From assembly GCA_030544215.1 (NCBI GenBank), contig JARZZO010000011.1, forward strand, positions 9,720,001 to 9,784,000: a stretch of DNA of 64,000 nucleotides, read 5' to 3'. The position numbers and the translations under genes were made by a program. The notes beneath the pieces were generated by a model, which was not told where the DNA came from, ran no database searches, and worked only from the letters and a program-made list of their open reading frames with translations. Below are positions 33,584 to 40,092 of the stretch, piece after piece. Origin of the DNA: Zantedeschia hybrid cultivar (Eukaryota; Streptophyta; Magnoliopsida; Alismatales; Araceae). Every line of letters starts with the position of its first letter. Position 1 is the first letter of the stretch.

Positions 33584-34778
33584 CTTTATGCTGTTTGGCA
33601 ACCTTTTATTCAGCTGATCTGGAATGGGCATATGTTCCCATGAGTTGGCAAATACAGCCAATTCAGTCTGAGCTAGTTCAATATCAAGTTTAGCCAATCT
33701 GGGACTTGATCCAATCCTACAGTCGGGTGTCCCTAGAAGGCTACTAACTTGAAGATTAATTATGTAGGGAGTGATGTAGTGGAATTGCAGGAGACTTGAA
33801 AGGCACGTAAGCAGGAAGATAAATACATGGATACAAAGTCACACCTTTCCAATTACATACCTGGGTTAGCCTATTTGAGAGATGGATACTAACTTTATAC
33901 CACAAGTGCTCTCCATCGAACTTATAATTTTTTTTAGAATCCTCTCAAACTTAAAGTTTCCTGCAAACAATTCATGAAGGGCTGACAGCAAGTTGACAGC
34001 CTATTTTGAGTCTAATAAAGTTCTGTTGACCCAGAATTCGAGATCAATTTACGATGGATGGGTTGATGCTTCATTGACGATCAGCCACAACTGGAAGATT
34101 TTTTTTCAATAAAGCATATAATCATCCATAAAGTGGAAAATGTACCACAAACGTAGCTGCAAGCAAATTTCCAACTTTAACTGGTGCACATAGTTAGGCA
34201 GTATTAGCATTTGGTCAAATCCACAGTTCTCCAATTACTTCTTGGCAACAGTAACAAAAGACAGGGAGTGATCACTAGATTGAGCATCCAATGCTCAATA
34301 TATCATAGATTGCATTAAAATATGTCATACCCGACATGCCCTCTTGACTCCAAAGACTTTGCAAGGGCAGATAGCGCTTCTCTCGAACTACGGCGGTCGT
34401 TTCTTGACATGATATCTGCAACAAAAGAAACATCATCACCTCTTTACGAGTTTCTGGAAAAAACTAAAATTTAAAAAAAAAAATCCAACCATCCAAATTA
34501 AATTCAAACACAGGATACGGAAGAGAAGATGGCACGGAGCACATCCATAAAACACATAAAAATTTAAGTAAAAAGTTTTGGTAAGAATCCCACGAAGAAG
34601 CAAAGAAAATTCGCAAAATCGCCGAAGTTATGCATTAAAATTTTCAAAAAAAAATTGCCTGAAAGGGCACAAGCAAAGGACGAGCAGGTAGTGGAGAAGG
34701 CGGAAGCTCGAATTGCGCACCGGAGTATCTAGCGTAGATCTCGAAGATGTTAGCTCCGTTCGAGCCGGAGGGCTCCAT
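5937..34778 (-). CDS. AAR3: AAR3-like DCN1-family protein (cullin neddylation factor), 9 coding exons
   Basis: Nine exons join in phase into a 305-residue protein: 34778-34721, 34415-34331, 28671-28620, 28525-28450, 28313-28231, 10006-9910, 8585-8540, 6555-6467 and 6268-5937. All introns are GT-AG. The start gives MEPSGSNGANIFEIYARY, matching the N-terminus typical of plant AAR3. The DCN1/PONY cullin-binding domain covers about residues 48-166, with FYDFVFFLCRENGQKSI, AITAWRLVLTGRFRLLNRWC, DTWQQVLAFSRCV and AWPVLIDDFVEHM. The basic tail (LNLLPGSKRKF) also fits AAR3. By family knowledge these proteins help attach NEDD8 to cullins, and Arabidopsis AAR3 affects auxin responses. Length is close to the Arabidopsis protein (about 295). 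The reading frame is intact. The gene is unusual for its 18.2-kb fifth intron and 5.7-kb second intron, both full of TEs. Identification relies on remembered family sequence and consistent exon phasing. Confidence 0.93.
6269..9909 (-). other. AAR3 introns 8, 7 and 6
   Basis: The gaps between exons 9, 8, 7 and 6 (6269-6466, 6556-8539, 8586-9909) are AT-rich. An A-run lies at about 6655-6669 and a short inverted repeat around 8410-8490 (a GTTCTGGGAAACTTCCCTC-like block facing its complement). Open frames here are short and show no family resemblance. Confidence 0.6.
10685..12118. mobile_element. Non-autonomous hAT element, 1434 bp, 8-bp TSD
   Basis: The element is flanked by the 8-bp duplication GCCAACAT (10677-10684 and 12119-12126). 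Its ends are imperfect inverted repeats: CATGGATTGCGG at the left and, read inward from the right, CAAGGAATTCCGG. The same CA[TA]GG termini bound the coding hAT at 20484-24394, so this is probably a deletion or substitution derivative that uses related transposase. Subterminal DNA is extremely GC-rich, with GGTCCGGACC palindromes (a perfect 16-bp stem at 10801-10816/10822-10837) and CCGCCGGCC runs at 10970-11080. The middle is AT-rich with three tandem repeats. Long open frames in the GC-rich part are compositional artefacts. Confidence 0.88.
11400..11830. repeat. Three tandem repeats of about 155 bp, each with a hairpin
   Basis: Copies begin at about 11402, 11554 and 11711 (AGGGRTTAAAAATTGGGGC). 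Each holds a perfect inverted repeat GTTCAATTGAGTG / CACTCAATTGAAC separated by 7 nt. The stem is conserved in all three. In the third copy the loop has changed so that the stem gains a base pair. Confidence 0.85.
12541..13265. other. Intron 5 sequence without recognised features
   Basis: Moderate-GC intronic DNA of AAR3. No coding similarity or bounded repeats were seen. Confidence 0.4.
13266..13975 (-). mobile_element. RTE-type LINE 3' fragment, 3' tail tandemly duplicated
   Basis: The minus-strand frame 13889-13689 reads MSVAKLRMLRWMCGHTRLDK, NEYIREKVGVVPIKDKLREW and RLRWFVHVKRR, the characteristic end of the polyprotein of plant RTE-clade non-LTR retrotransposons. Downstream on the minus strand, the 3' tail (CCAATTATTTGGGATTAAAG, then GTTGAGTTGAGTTGAG) occurs twice, at about 13484-13690 and 13280-13475. 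The element is 5'-truncated and non-functional. Confidence 0.8.
13976..14853. other. Intron 5 sequence with short internal repeats
   Basis: Around 13983-14120 a block of about 55 bp (AAAACTWTRGCCATTCAAC, then ATATGAATGAACCACA) occurs about three times in tandem. A poly-G run lies at about 14343-14354. No coding similarity was recognised. Confidence 0.5.
15412..15898. repeat. GA-rich purine tract
   Basis: Nearly 500 bp of interrupted GA dinucleotide repeats, with short recurring units such as GGGGGCTCTGAGCC, inside the 14863-17396 element. The long Ser/Leu and Glu/Arg open frames here are repeat artefacts. Confidence 0.9.
16153..17200. mobile_element. Nested GC-ended module with three 154-bp tandem repeats
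   Basis: Both ends carry facing blocks related to CTGGTATCG..GGTACCGATACC (left, about 16205) and GGTATCGG..CGGTATTGTACCAG (right, about 17167-17196), as expected for a nested inverted-repeat element. The left flank carries a tandem 31-bp duplication (16153-16183, 16184-16214) of GGGGATAGCAATACTAGTTT plus the next 11 bases. Between the ends, about 16330-16790 holds three tandem copies of a roughly 154-bp AT-rich unit starting GA[CT]AGCATG[CT][AT]CCTACT at 16335, 16488 and 16641. No clear TSD was found, so the limits are approximate. Confidence 0.5.
17406..18260. repeat. Intron 5 sequence with a 120-bp tandem duplication
   Basis: A block of about 120 bp is duplicated in tandem at about 17517-17637 and 17638-17756 (ACTGTACCAACTCC[AT]CTTCTA through GCACCA[GC]CTACAGGAA) with very few differences, so it is recent. 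The rest of the stretch has short open frames on the minus strand that I could not assign. Confidence 0.7.
18917..19295. repeat. Clustered ACCGGT hairpins with poly-G/poly-C arms
   Basis: Perfect or near-perfect stems of CCCCCCACCGGTT with AACCGGTGGGGGG occur at about 18920-18955, and again twice in 19210-19290. The G runs reach about 15 nt at 18950-18967. Hairpin or G-quadruplex formation is plausible. Confidence 0.7.
19461..19468 (+). promoter_or_regulatory. TATA box of the presumed LTR
   Basis: TATAAATA in GC-rich context, about 20 nt before a pyrimidine/adenine start-like region. It is a strong core-promoter match but the element is a relic, so activity is unknown. Confidence 0.45.
20674..20741. 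repeat. Two adjacent near-perfect palindromes in the hAT subterminal region
   Basis: 20674-20688/20690-20704 form a 15-bp perfect stem (CCCAACGGCTAGTTC) with a 1-nt loop. 20708-20723/20726-20741 form a 16-bp perfect stem (CCGTTGGGAACCCATT) with a 2-nt loop. They share the core GCCGTTGGG and end about 43 bp upstream of the TATA box. Confidence 0.9.
20784..20790 (+). promoter_or_regulatory. TATA box of the hAT transposase gene
   Basis: TATAAAA in a C-rich context (CCCTATAAAACCCCC), followed by a CT-rich leader with long TCTCTC runs. The transposase ATG lies about 420 bp downstream at 21209, probably with an intron or long leader between. Confidence 0.6.
21209..23981 (+). pseudogene. hAT transposase (BED finger, hAT dimerisation domain), inactivated
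   Basis: Exons fit 21209-21617, 21709-22419, 22506-22721 and 22836-about 23981 with matching phases. The N-terminus is a BED-type zinc finger (CNYCSRIISGGVFRLKQHIG, then a downstream Cys). The C-terminal hAT dimerisation block is clear (WWMDHGKAPGYEDLA, SSSGCERNWSTFSLIHTKQR, NRLSSARLEQLVFCHYNM). Between them IGRAVSRWLM runs directly into RPGVTRFASTY, so most of the DUF659/catalytic N-half is missing. Three in-frame stops follow: TAG 22092 (after RPLK), TGA 22362 (after RKW) and TAG 23192 (after PLNA). A frame change near 23440 leads into a low-complexity Ser/Gln/Tyr/Pro-rich tail (to 23981). It is not able to make a full transposase. Confidence 0.88.
24403..24864. mobile_element. Continuation of the LTR-like relic beyond the hAT
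   Basis: The AT-rich sequence broken at 20483 resumes here and ends in LTR-like DNA just before the minus-strand Gypsy RT fragment. No coding region was seen. Confidence 0.4.
24865..25183 (-). pseudogene. Gypsy reverse transcriptase fragment
   Basis: On the minus strand the frame reads VKQALRRMRPELVNKINAKV, then IRICVDFRDLNKACP, then after a small frameshift KDDFPVPVIRIMVDAA and LSFMDGS. This is the N-terminal part of a Ty3/Gypsy RT, ending before the catalytic YxDD. The 2.6-kb LTR element is inserted at its 5' edge. Confidence 0.85.
25184..25590 (+). repeat. 5' LTR of the small LTR element
   Basis: TGATGC...GCATCA, 407 bp. It has a TATA-like TTGTATATGTATG at about 25350 and three spaced copies of a CGGTGTGACGCCG-type motif (25464, 25490, 25518). 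Confidence 0.95.
26220..26525 (+). CDS. Short leader ORF of the small LTR element, unknown
   Basis: An open frame of 101 codons (reads from GTG; begins GCNSVATGTISAPPTYGAYP) in the same frame as the 311-codon ORF and separated from it by a TGA at 26523-26525 and 13 codons. It could be the N-terminal part of one polyprotein broken by, or read through, that stop. No gag motifs or zinc knuckle are visible. Confidence 0.35.
   Translation: MWGCNSVATGTISAPPTYGAYPNSDSRAVCDVGFVLTTPTLVQSVVSQILPRLACRCCTHIEVIFWAPFLTLIESLASSQQDGLNFKVVLPLRRLVLWTTD
26565..27500 (+). CDS. Retropepsin-like protein of the small LTR element, 311 aa
   Basis: ATG at 26565, open to a TGA within the 3' LTR. Residues about 18-115 follow the layout of a Gypsy-type aspartic protease: WTTLILDERASDNVIPQHIV at the active-site position, a central segment, then SICLGRDWLSERQATVDC, like the ILGxDWL..xAxID motif of retropepsins. 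The usual D-[TS]-G-A catalytic motif is D-E-R-A here, so catalysis is doubtful. Residues about 130-270 are acidic, Ser/Asp/Leu-rich and not recognised. The last 35 residues are encoded by the 3' LTR. The frame is undamaged in a young element, but no RT or integrase accompanies it. Function unknown. Confidence 0.7.
   Translation: MSSIYFRFAVFLPNRKWTTLILDERASDNVIPQHIVDSLLKTNEILVDGDKAFVEFYRRVKGVTTGHSTTYVDGAWCTIDLWSSSICLGRDWLSERQATVDCDKRRCSLIHPHLDGREFTFPESSLISPKVMETPSKLLDTVSPAIKDDQSEDVCEDNPLLSAASELLVVDSWDHSLFVDSGLHMFDAIVSDDNLLCSGGHDLISPESSDSLLVVESGSDLTDLIWQTFCDSHTVDWVVILDMILCLKTPTDDPIVRLIILAHFKTRGRVFSNHGRLMQETLHAWSSHVFAFIRPLNGPLCLYYLLGVIET
27394..27800 (+). repeat. 3' LTR of the small LTR element
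   Basis: 407 bp with the same ends and length as the 5' LTR and about six point differences. Followed directly by the GTTTG duplication. Confidence 0.95.
28097..28161 (-). mobile_element. 65-bp LINE 3' tail with 17-bp TSD
   Basis: The 17-bp duplication GAAAAGCAAACAATGTT occurs at 28080-28096 and 28162-28178. Between them, on the minus strand, is a short tail ending in poly(A) (poly(T) at 28097-28108 on plus). Its sequence (CCACTAAATCATTAAATGAG) resembles the tail of the LINE at 30815 (CCACAAATTCATTGTAAATG), so both come from one family. It sits 69 bp inside AAR3 intron 5 from the exon 5 splice donor. Confidence 0.85.
29030..30790. repeat. Large tandem duplication in AAR3 intron 2 with a nested 140-bp duplication
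   Basis: A unit of 0.8-0.95 kb starting AACCTCCTTGTT[AG][AG]GGCCTT occurs at about 29030-29975 and again at 29987-30790 with clear divergence (shared TTCAGCATTATACA, AAGTGCAATA[CT]AACTCT, ACACAATCATCAAATAT). Within the first unit a 139-bp block (CCTTCTAAAGATCCCATTTG to AATGGAT) is duplicated almost exactly at 29088 and 29227. A C10A15 run lies at 29396-29421. Confidence 0.8.
30815..31900 (-). mobile_element. 5'-truncated LINE fragment with poly(A) tail
   Basis: The minus strand ends in poly(A) (poly(T) 30815-30834 on plus). Upstream frames read NWVKTALLSKWLWGLGYEET (31860-31790) and DRWVWNWDRVGIFMLKSTYN (31365-31305), matching the region after the RT and the zf-RVT-like domain of plant L1-type LINEs. 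Frames are interrupted. It lies in AAR3 intron 2. Confidence 0.75.
31948..31976. repeat. GA microsatellite
   Basis: About 14 uninterrupted AG repeats. Within AAR3 intron 2. Confidence 0.9.
32294..33183. mobile_element. hAT-like non-autonomous element, about 890 bp
   Basis: The ends are TAAGGCTGCAAC at the left and, read inward from the right, TAGGGCTGCAAGTGG, like the TAGGGCTG termini of plant hAT MITEs. Flanking octamers ACCTTGTG and ATCGTGTG agree at 6 of 8 positions, consistent with an aged TSD. The interior is C-rich with Ser/Pro-rich open frames (32397-32787) that look compositional. A duplicated GGCTACATGGGTTGGG-like block lies at 32972-33035. Confidence 0.55.
33184..34330. other. AAR3 intron 2, proximal part
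   Basis: AT-rich intronic DNA with a CT microsatellite at about 33551-33579. No coding similarity or bounded element was seen. Confidence 0.5.
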
Positions 34779-34865
34779 GGCGACCACCCTCGACCTCAGA
34801 TCTCGAAAGACTCCTGAGCTGAAACGGAGCGGCGACGATGTGCAGCAGATGAGACAGCGTCGCGG

Positions 34866-34912
34866 AAGAACCCTAGGTCAAGCCCCTCTCTCTCTCTCTA
34901 AAGAGAGAGAGA
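34866..34912 (-). promoter_or_regulatory. AAR3 leader: telo-box-like motif and CT-rich tract
   Basis: On the minus strand, upstream of the ATG at 34778, a TCTCTC tract (34892-34912) is followed by CTAGGGTT (34869-34876), like the telo-box/CT-rich leaders of many plant housekeeping genes. A TATATGG at about 34985-34991 is a weak TATA candidate. No start site can be fixed. Confidence 0.35.
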
Positions 34913-34919
34913 AAGTGGA

Positions 34920-35705
34920 GAACATATGGAAGAAGCAGGGGGAGGCGGAGAGGAGGGGCAAATAGAAAAGCCACAGGAAAATTACCATATACCCCCTCAA
35001 AAGCTTCACAAAGGACGCCCACTTTTAAAAGCTATCTTCGTACCCTTCAAATCTTTAAATGCTACTTTAGTTCCTTCGTCATTAACTACTACTTGTTTGT
35101 CCGCAGGTCCTTGGCGTAGTGGACATCCTCCACCCAATTGTGCTGGCGCGTGAGAGTCACGAGCTCGACTCGCACGTTCATCTTCCTCGTGGATATTTCG
35201 CTCAGTTTCAGATGTGTAATTGGGAGAAGAACTGGGAGTGGGGGGAGACCTAGGATTCGATCCCGAGTCTTTAAATAGTGTAATCTCGTCTTTAGCCGTC
35301 TTAGCCATGTTCAAAAAAACTACTACTTATTTGACTCAACTAAACGAGTTAAATGTTAACCACATCAAAAAAGACCTCAAACAAGTATCAGACTTGCATA
35401 ACTTCAACTTTTTAAAGAGAAAAAAAAAATATATATATATATATATAATTGATACTGTCTGGTATCTTCTTTCCATCTGCTGGCACTAGACGTGCGGATC
35501 TGATCCCTCCCGTACGCGATCTTGGAACGGCGGAGGGCAAGCTCCGCGGACCGCAGCAACCAAACAAAAGAAAAGATGGAAAACTATTAAGACGAAAGTA
35601 ACCCCATGCAAAAAGTGAATCTATCAAAATGGGTCAACATGCCAAATCTTTATTTCCATTGTCACTTTGTTTGCAGAATAGGGTCGAGGGCATAACTGGA
35701 GTGCA
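34920..35705. other. Intergenic DNA upstream of AAR3
   Basis: Contains an (AT)n run at about 35431-35447. Short open frames here have no recognisable similarity. Confidence 0.45.
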
Positions 35706-35708
35706 TCT

Positions 35709-36880
35709 CATTTTGATGAGAAGGACATAACTATAACATTTACGAGGATGTTAAGAAAATTTATAATAATACATGAGATTTAAGGGGATATATACAAATA
35801 TAATAATTTCTAAAAAGATATGAATAAAAATCCATATATATGAAAACAAACACGGACATTGTATATATACGCACATTATTATATTTCTTTTATAAACATC
35901 GTTGTAGACAACCATATTTCTATATATATATATATATATGTGTAAAATTCTAATAAATTTTAATGAATTCGAGGATGTATATGTAAAAGTATGATAAATA
36001 TAGGATTATATATGTAAAGATATCTTAATTATTTTGGCATATTTTACTGGAGTTCATGCTATTTCGATGGTCAAAATGTCGTAAATTCCAAATGAACATG
36101 TTGAAAAGATTTTGTATATCTTAATTCAAGATATGTAAAAGTTTGTAAAAACACAAAATTATTATTTCCAATGATGCTTATTTTTTGCCTTTTGTATGAA
36201 TAGATTTGAGAAAAAGACCATACCAAGGGAAAAAAACTCTAACAAATTTAAGAGTATATATATAAATGTACGAAGGAACCCATTTTGATGAGAAGCATAT
36301 AACTGTAACATTTATGAGAATGTTAGGGGAATTGATAACAATATATGAGATTCAAGGATATATATATACAAATATGGTAATTTTCAAAAAATATACGTAT
36401 AAAAAACCATATACATACACACACAAACACAGACGCTATATATATACACACTCATTATCACATTTCTTTTATAAATACCACTATAAACGATCATATTTCT
36501 ATCTATATATGTAAAATTCTAAAAACTTTTAATAAATTCAAAGGTATGTATGCAAAATTATGATAAAGTTAGGATAATATATGTAAAGATATCCAAATTA
36601 TTTTGGCATATTCTATTGAAGTTCATGGTATTTTGATGGTCAAAATGTCATAAATTTTAAGTGAATATGTCGAGAAGATTTTGTACATTTTAATTCAAGA
36701 TATGTAAAATTATGTTAAATTTAGGGGTATACATGTAAAAATATTTTTTTTTCATATTTTATTGAAATTTATGGTGTTTTGATGGGAAGGGTATAACTGT
36801 AATTTTCAAGGATGATAAGGATCTATGTAATAATATTTAAAAGTTGAAAATATGCATACAAATATAATAATTTATAGGGT
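35709..36880. repeat. Tandem AT-rich repeat, about 570-bp unit, two and a partial third copy
   Basis: 35709-36139 and 36279-36720 align throughout (CATTTTGATGAGAAG, TTTCTTTTATAAA, TATTTTGGCATATT, GATGGTCAAAATGTC, TTAATTCAAGATATGTAAAA). A third partial copy starts at about 36760 (TTTATGGTGTTTTGATGG). Divergence is marked, so it is old. No coding content. Confidence 0.75.
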
Positions 36881-37085
36881 ACAAACTTTAGTAAAAAGTG
36901 TACCATGCACGTTAGGCAGCAAAACTAAATGGGATTTAACCCGTTGATAAGAAGAGATCAAGTAGAAAAAGGAAAATATTGTACCTAACTCAACCGGATA
37001 AAGTATTAATAGCGATCGGATTTCAACATGTAAAACTCTTTAAATCATCCGTTTTGTCTTGTTTTGATTTATAGTCTGCTTTTCT

Positions 37086-37650
37086 TGTTGATGGGGTTAT
37101 CCGATTGGGCCTAGTAAAGTGACCAAGAGTCAATCCATAAGTGGGCCGAGAAGCGCCCGGCAAGTATGTGCCCAACAGCCTATTGGGCCGAGAGTGGCCG
37201 AACCCCAATAATCTTCGGCCCAGCCCAAGTACGGCCGAGATATGGGCTTTCGGCCCATCAAGTATGAAGGAGGACTGTGATATCTTTTTGTGACTATATT
37301 CTTATCCCAATGAATAGTCTTACATCGCTTGTGATCAGAAAGGTATTCTCCTTTACTCACTATAAATGGAGTACTGTTTGCATAAAAAAAGATAAAGAAT
37401 TAAGCCTTCACTCATCTCTTAATACATCATTATAGTCTGTTAAACCAGATACTAACTTGACCGTCGGAGAGGGCTCCCCAAGGTCAAGACCCAGGACCCT
37501 TACTGATAAAGCTTCTTCTTCCCGCAGGCATTCTCTCACTCCATCCCCAAATCCTCTCTCGGCTTCTGATCTTCCTCTCGGCTTCAGATCCCTTGTTGGT
37601 CCTCGGATCTCGCGTCGGAAAACCGTCCGCGACTGCCTTGGCTACATCAT
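37086..37650 (+). repeat. 5' LTR of a Gypsy (Tat-like) element
   Basis: A TATA box (TATAAATGG, 37361) is followed by an R/U5-like region and ends just before TTGGCACCGTTTGTGGAA (37651), matching the TTGGCGCCGTCTGTGGGAA primer-binding consensus of plant Tat-lineage Gypsy elements. The 5' end (TGTTGATGGG) is a guess. No 3' LTR remains. Confidence 0.6.
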
Positions 37651-37679
37651 TTGGCACCGTTTGTGGAAAAGGCGCAGTC

Positions 37680-38597
37680 ATGGCTCACCGACTGTTGACA
37701 AGAGGGCGATCCGAATAAGAGGAGCCGAAGACGAGGGTAACTCATGCCTAGTCACTTGGACACGCCGAAGGGGTGTCTGTCAACTTGCCGCAAGGGCCAG
37801 CCCTTCCGATGGCATCGGATCCTACTCTTCCCAGAGAAGACATGATAGAAGAGCTCTCTCAACAGGTAGCGACTCTCACCGCTATTGTTACATCCTTTGC
37901 TCCACTGCATGACATGGTCTTGGCCATGATCCAACACATGGGCCTGTTAAATCTGCCAGCGAGACCGGCTCCACCACAACCTCAATATTTCCCACCTAGT
38001 GAATTTTCGATTGGGCAGCCGGTCTAGTCCCGCGTTCTCCCCCCAAGGTGGTCTCGGCTCGTGGAGAAAAGTACGGACCACAAGGCCATATTCCGCGTGC
38101 CAGTCACTTACCGACTGAGCCGGATACTGCTTCGTTTGGCACGCATGCTACAGGAGCCAAGGGGCGCTCGGCTGCAGCCACCACAACAACTTCGGAGCTT
38201 GACCGGAGGTTAACAGAGATAAGGAAGGAGATGCAATAGATGGTGTCTCGGCCATATGACGCGCCCCTGACCAGCATCATCATAGAACAATCCCCATTCT
38301 ACTAGAGATTTTGGCGATGGATGTTCCGCCAAACGTCAAGTTGCCAAAGGGACCACTGTATGATGGGATGACAGATCCGGTCAGCCATTTCCATAAGTTT
38401 AATTCATATCTCTCGATTCGAGGGGTGCGCAAAGTAGTCCGCTGTCGGCTCTTCCCCCTCACTTTTGAAAAAAATAGCTTCCACTTGGTTTGAAACCTTA
38501 GCTCATAACTATATTCACTCTTTATTATGGCTAGATCAATTGTTCATTGACCAATTTTATGATGTTACTCAGCAGTGTAAGTCCTCAGCCAGCCTAC
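37680..38597 (+). pseudogene. Gypsy gag, 5' part, with stops
   Basis: Frames read IEELSQQVATLTAIVTSFAP, then VKLPKGPLYDGMTDPVSHFH, FNSYLSIRGV and VVRCRLFPLTF, KKIASTWFETLAHNYIHSLL. This is the retrotransposon gag domain of Tat-like Gypsy elements. Several stops and frame changes. Interrupted at 38598 by the Copia element. The later gag-protease part reappears at 44403. Confidence 0.8.
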
Positions 38598-40092
38598 TGT
38601 TAGTATTAGATGGTCTTAAAGCAAATCCGATACTATATATTTATTCAGATTATTAATAAATGGCAATAATTCATTATGTGTAATTAATTCGATCTGTGTT
38701 TATCGTATCACGATGAAGTCCATGAACATGTGCAATAGTCTTCGGATTATGATGAGATCATAATTACGGGACCGAATACTTATAAACACATATTCTTAAT
38801 TGTTCCTAGTCATAGGATGTTTGAGATAGGACATCGAACATCCGGATAGACTAGTATAGGTTACTTCAGCTCATATGATGAGGGTGACTGATCCCATAAG
38901 TCACTTGTGTGGAGACACTATGCTGAACCTATAGGTGCTCATTGGTGAATGAGTTCACTGAACTGATCCGACTATGAATTGCTGGATGGTAATCACCTCA
39001 CTGTTAACCAGCTCGATTCATTTGTCACGATTGCGTGGATGATCCTTGGACGAATCCCTAACCATGGGTTATCAATAAGTCAAGCGATCGGGTTCAGGGA
39101 AATGCCCTCGAAGGTAATTGTGTGTTCAATACGGGATCATCCGCTCTCGGTAGTTTGAGAGAGAATGTTCTGGGAATGATGCGCTTAAAGTCTCTGGCCA
39201 GGGCGGACTCTATAATCGATAAGGAGTTATTGGATTCAGATTAGCGGCATCTGATTCAAGTGAATCGACCAAATAGGGTTTAACAGTACACCATGCCCTA
39301 GGTCGATTCGGGAACATTGTACGGATGAAGGATTATATCCGCGCGCTAACCGATGACAGAAATGTTCCAATAGAGGGTTGCGATAACCCCAGTGCCATCC
39401 AAGATCACGCGATGTTGCTTGGCGTCCAACGTGATCGGCAGTCCGTCCGAATTTATTGTGGGACATTAAATTCGGCTGATTAATTGAATATAAGGATATT
39501 AATTAATTCAGTGGATCAGTAAAGGGTTACTGGACTTAATGGGCTATTAATTGGACTGGTATTTGGGCCTAGAGGGTCACACGCAAATGGTTTTCAAATC
39601 GATAGATAATCCGATAGGATTTCGGATAAGTCTGGGTTTTTATGAAAAGTCGCAAACTGACTTATTATAAAAAAACGGATTCTACGTCCGGGGCCAGCAA
39701 CCCTGACCTAGCCGTCATTCGTTCTTTCTCCCTTTCTCTCTTCTGGGCGTGCAATTCCCAACTGCTCCACCTTTCGTTCGACGGGGATTCCGAATCCGCA
39801 TGTCGCGGCGGATTACACGCAGCCAGACGGGATCTACGAACGCTGTATCGAGCGAGGAAGCGAGGACGATCCATCGCGAGGAGAACCGCGTGGATACCGC
39901 TAGAGATCGGGCATCTGCGCAACTTGCGGCATCGCTCCGACGGAACCGGAAAACGGACGCGGATTCGAATCCACGCAAGGCAAATTCGATTTACACTGGT
40001 TTTATTTTAATGATCAAAACGGGACAGATCCGATCCCGAATATTTTGTTCCGCTGCATTTCATGATCGGATCCCGACACAGCGATCCCAACA
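38598..40092 (+). repeat. 5' LTR of the Copia element
   Basis: TG..CA-bounded, followed by the initiator-Met primer binding site. No second copy in the window. Confidence 0.75.
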
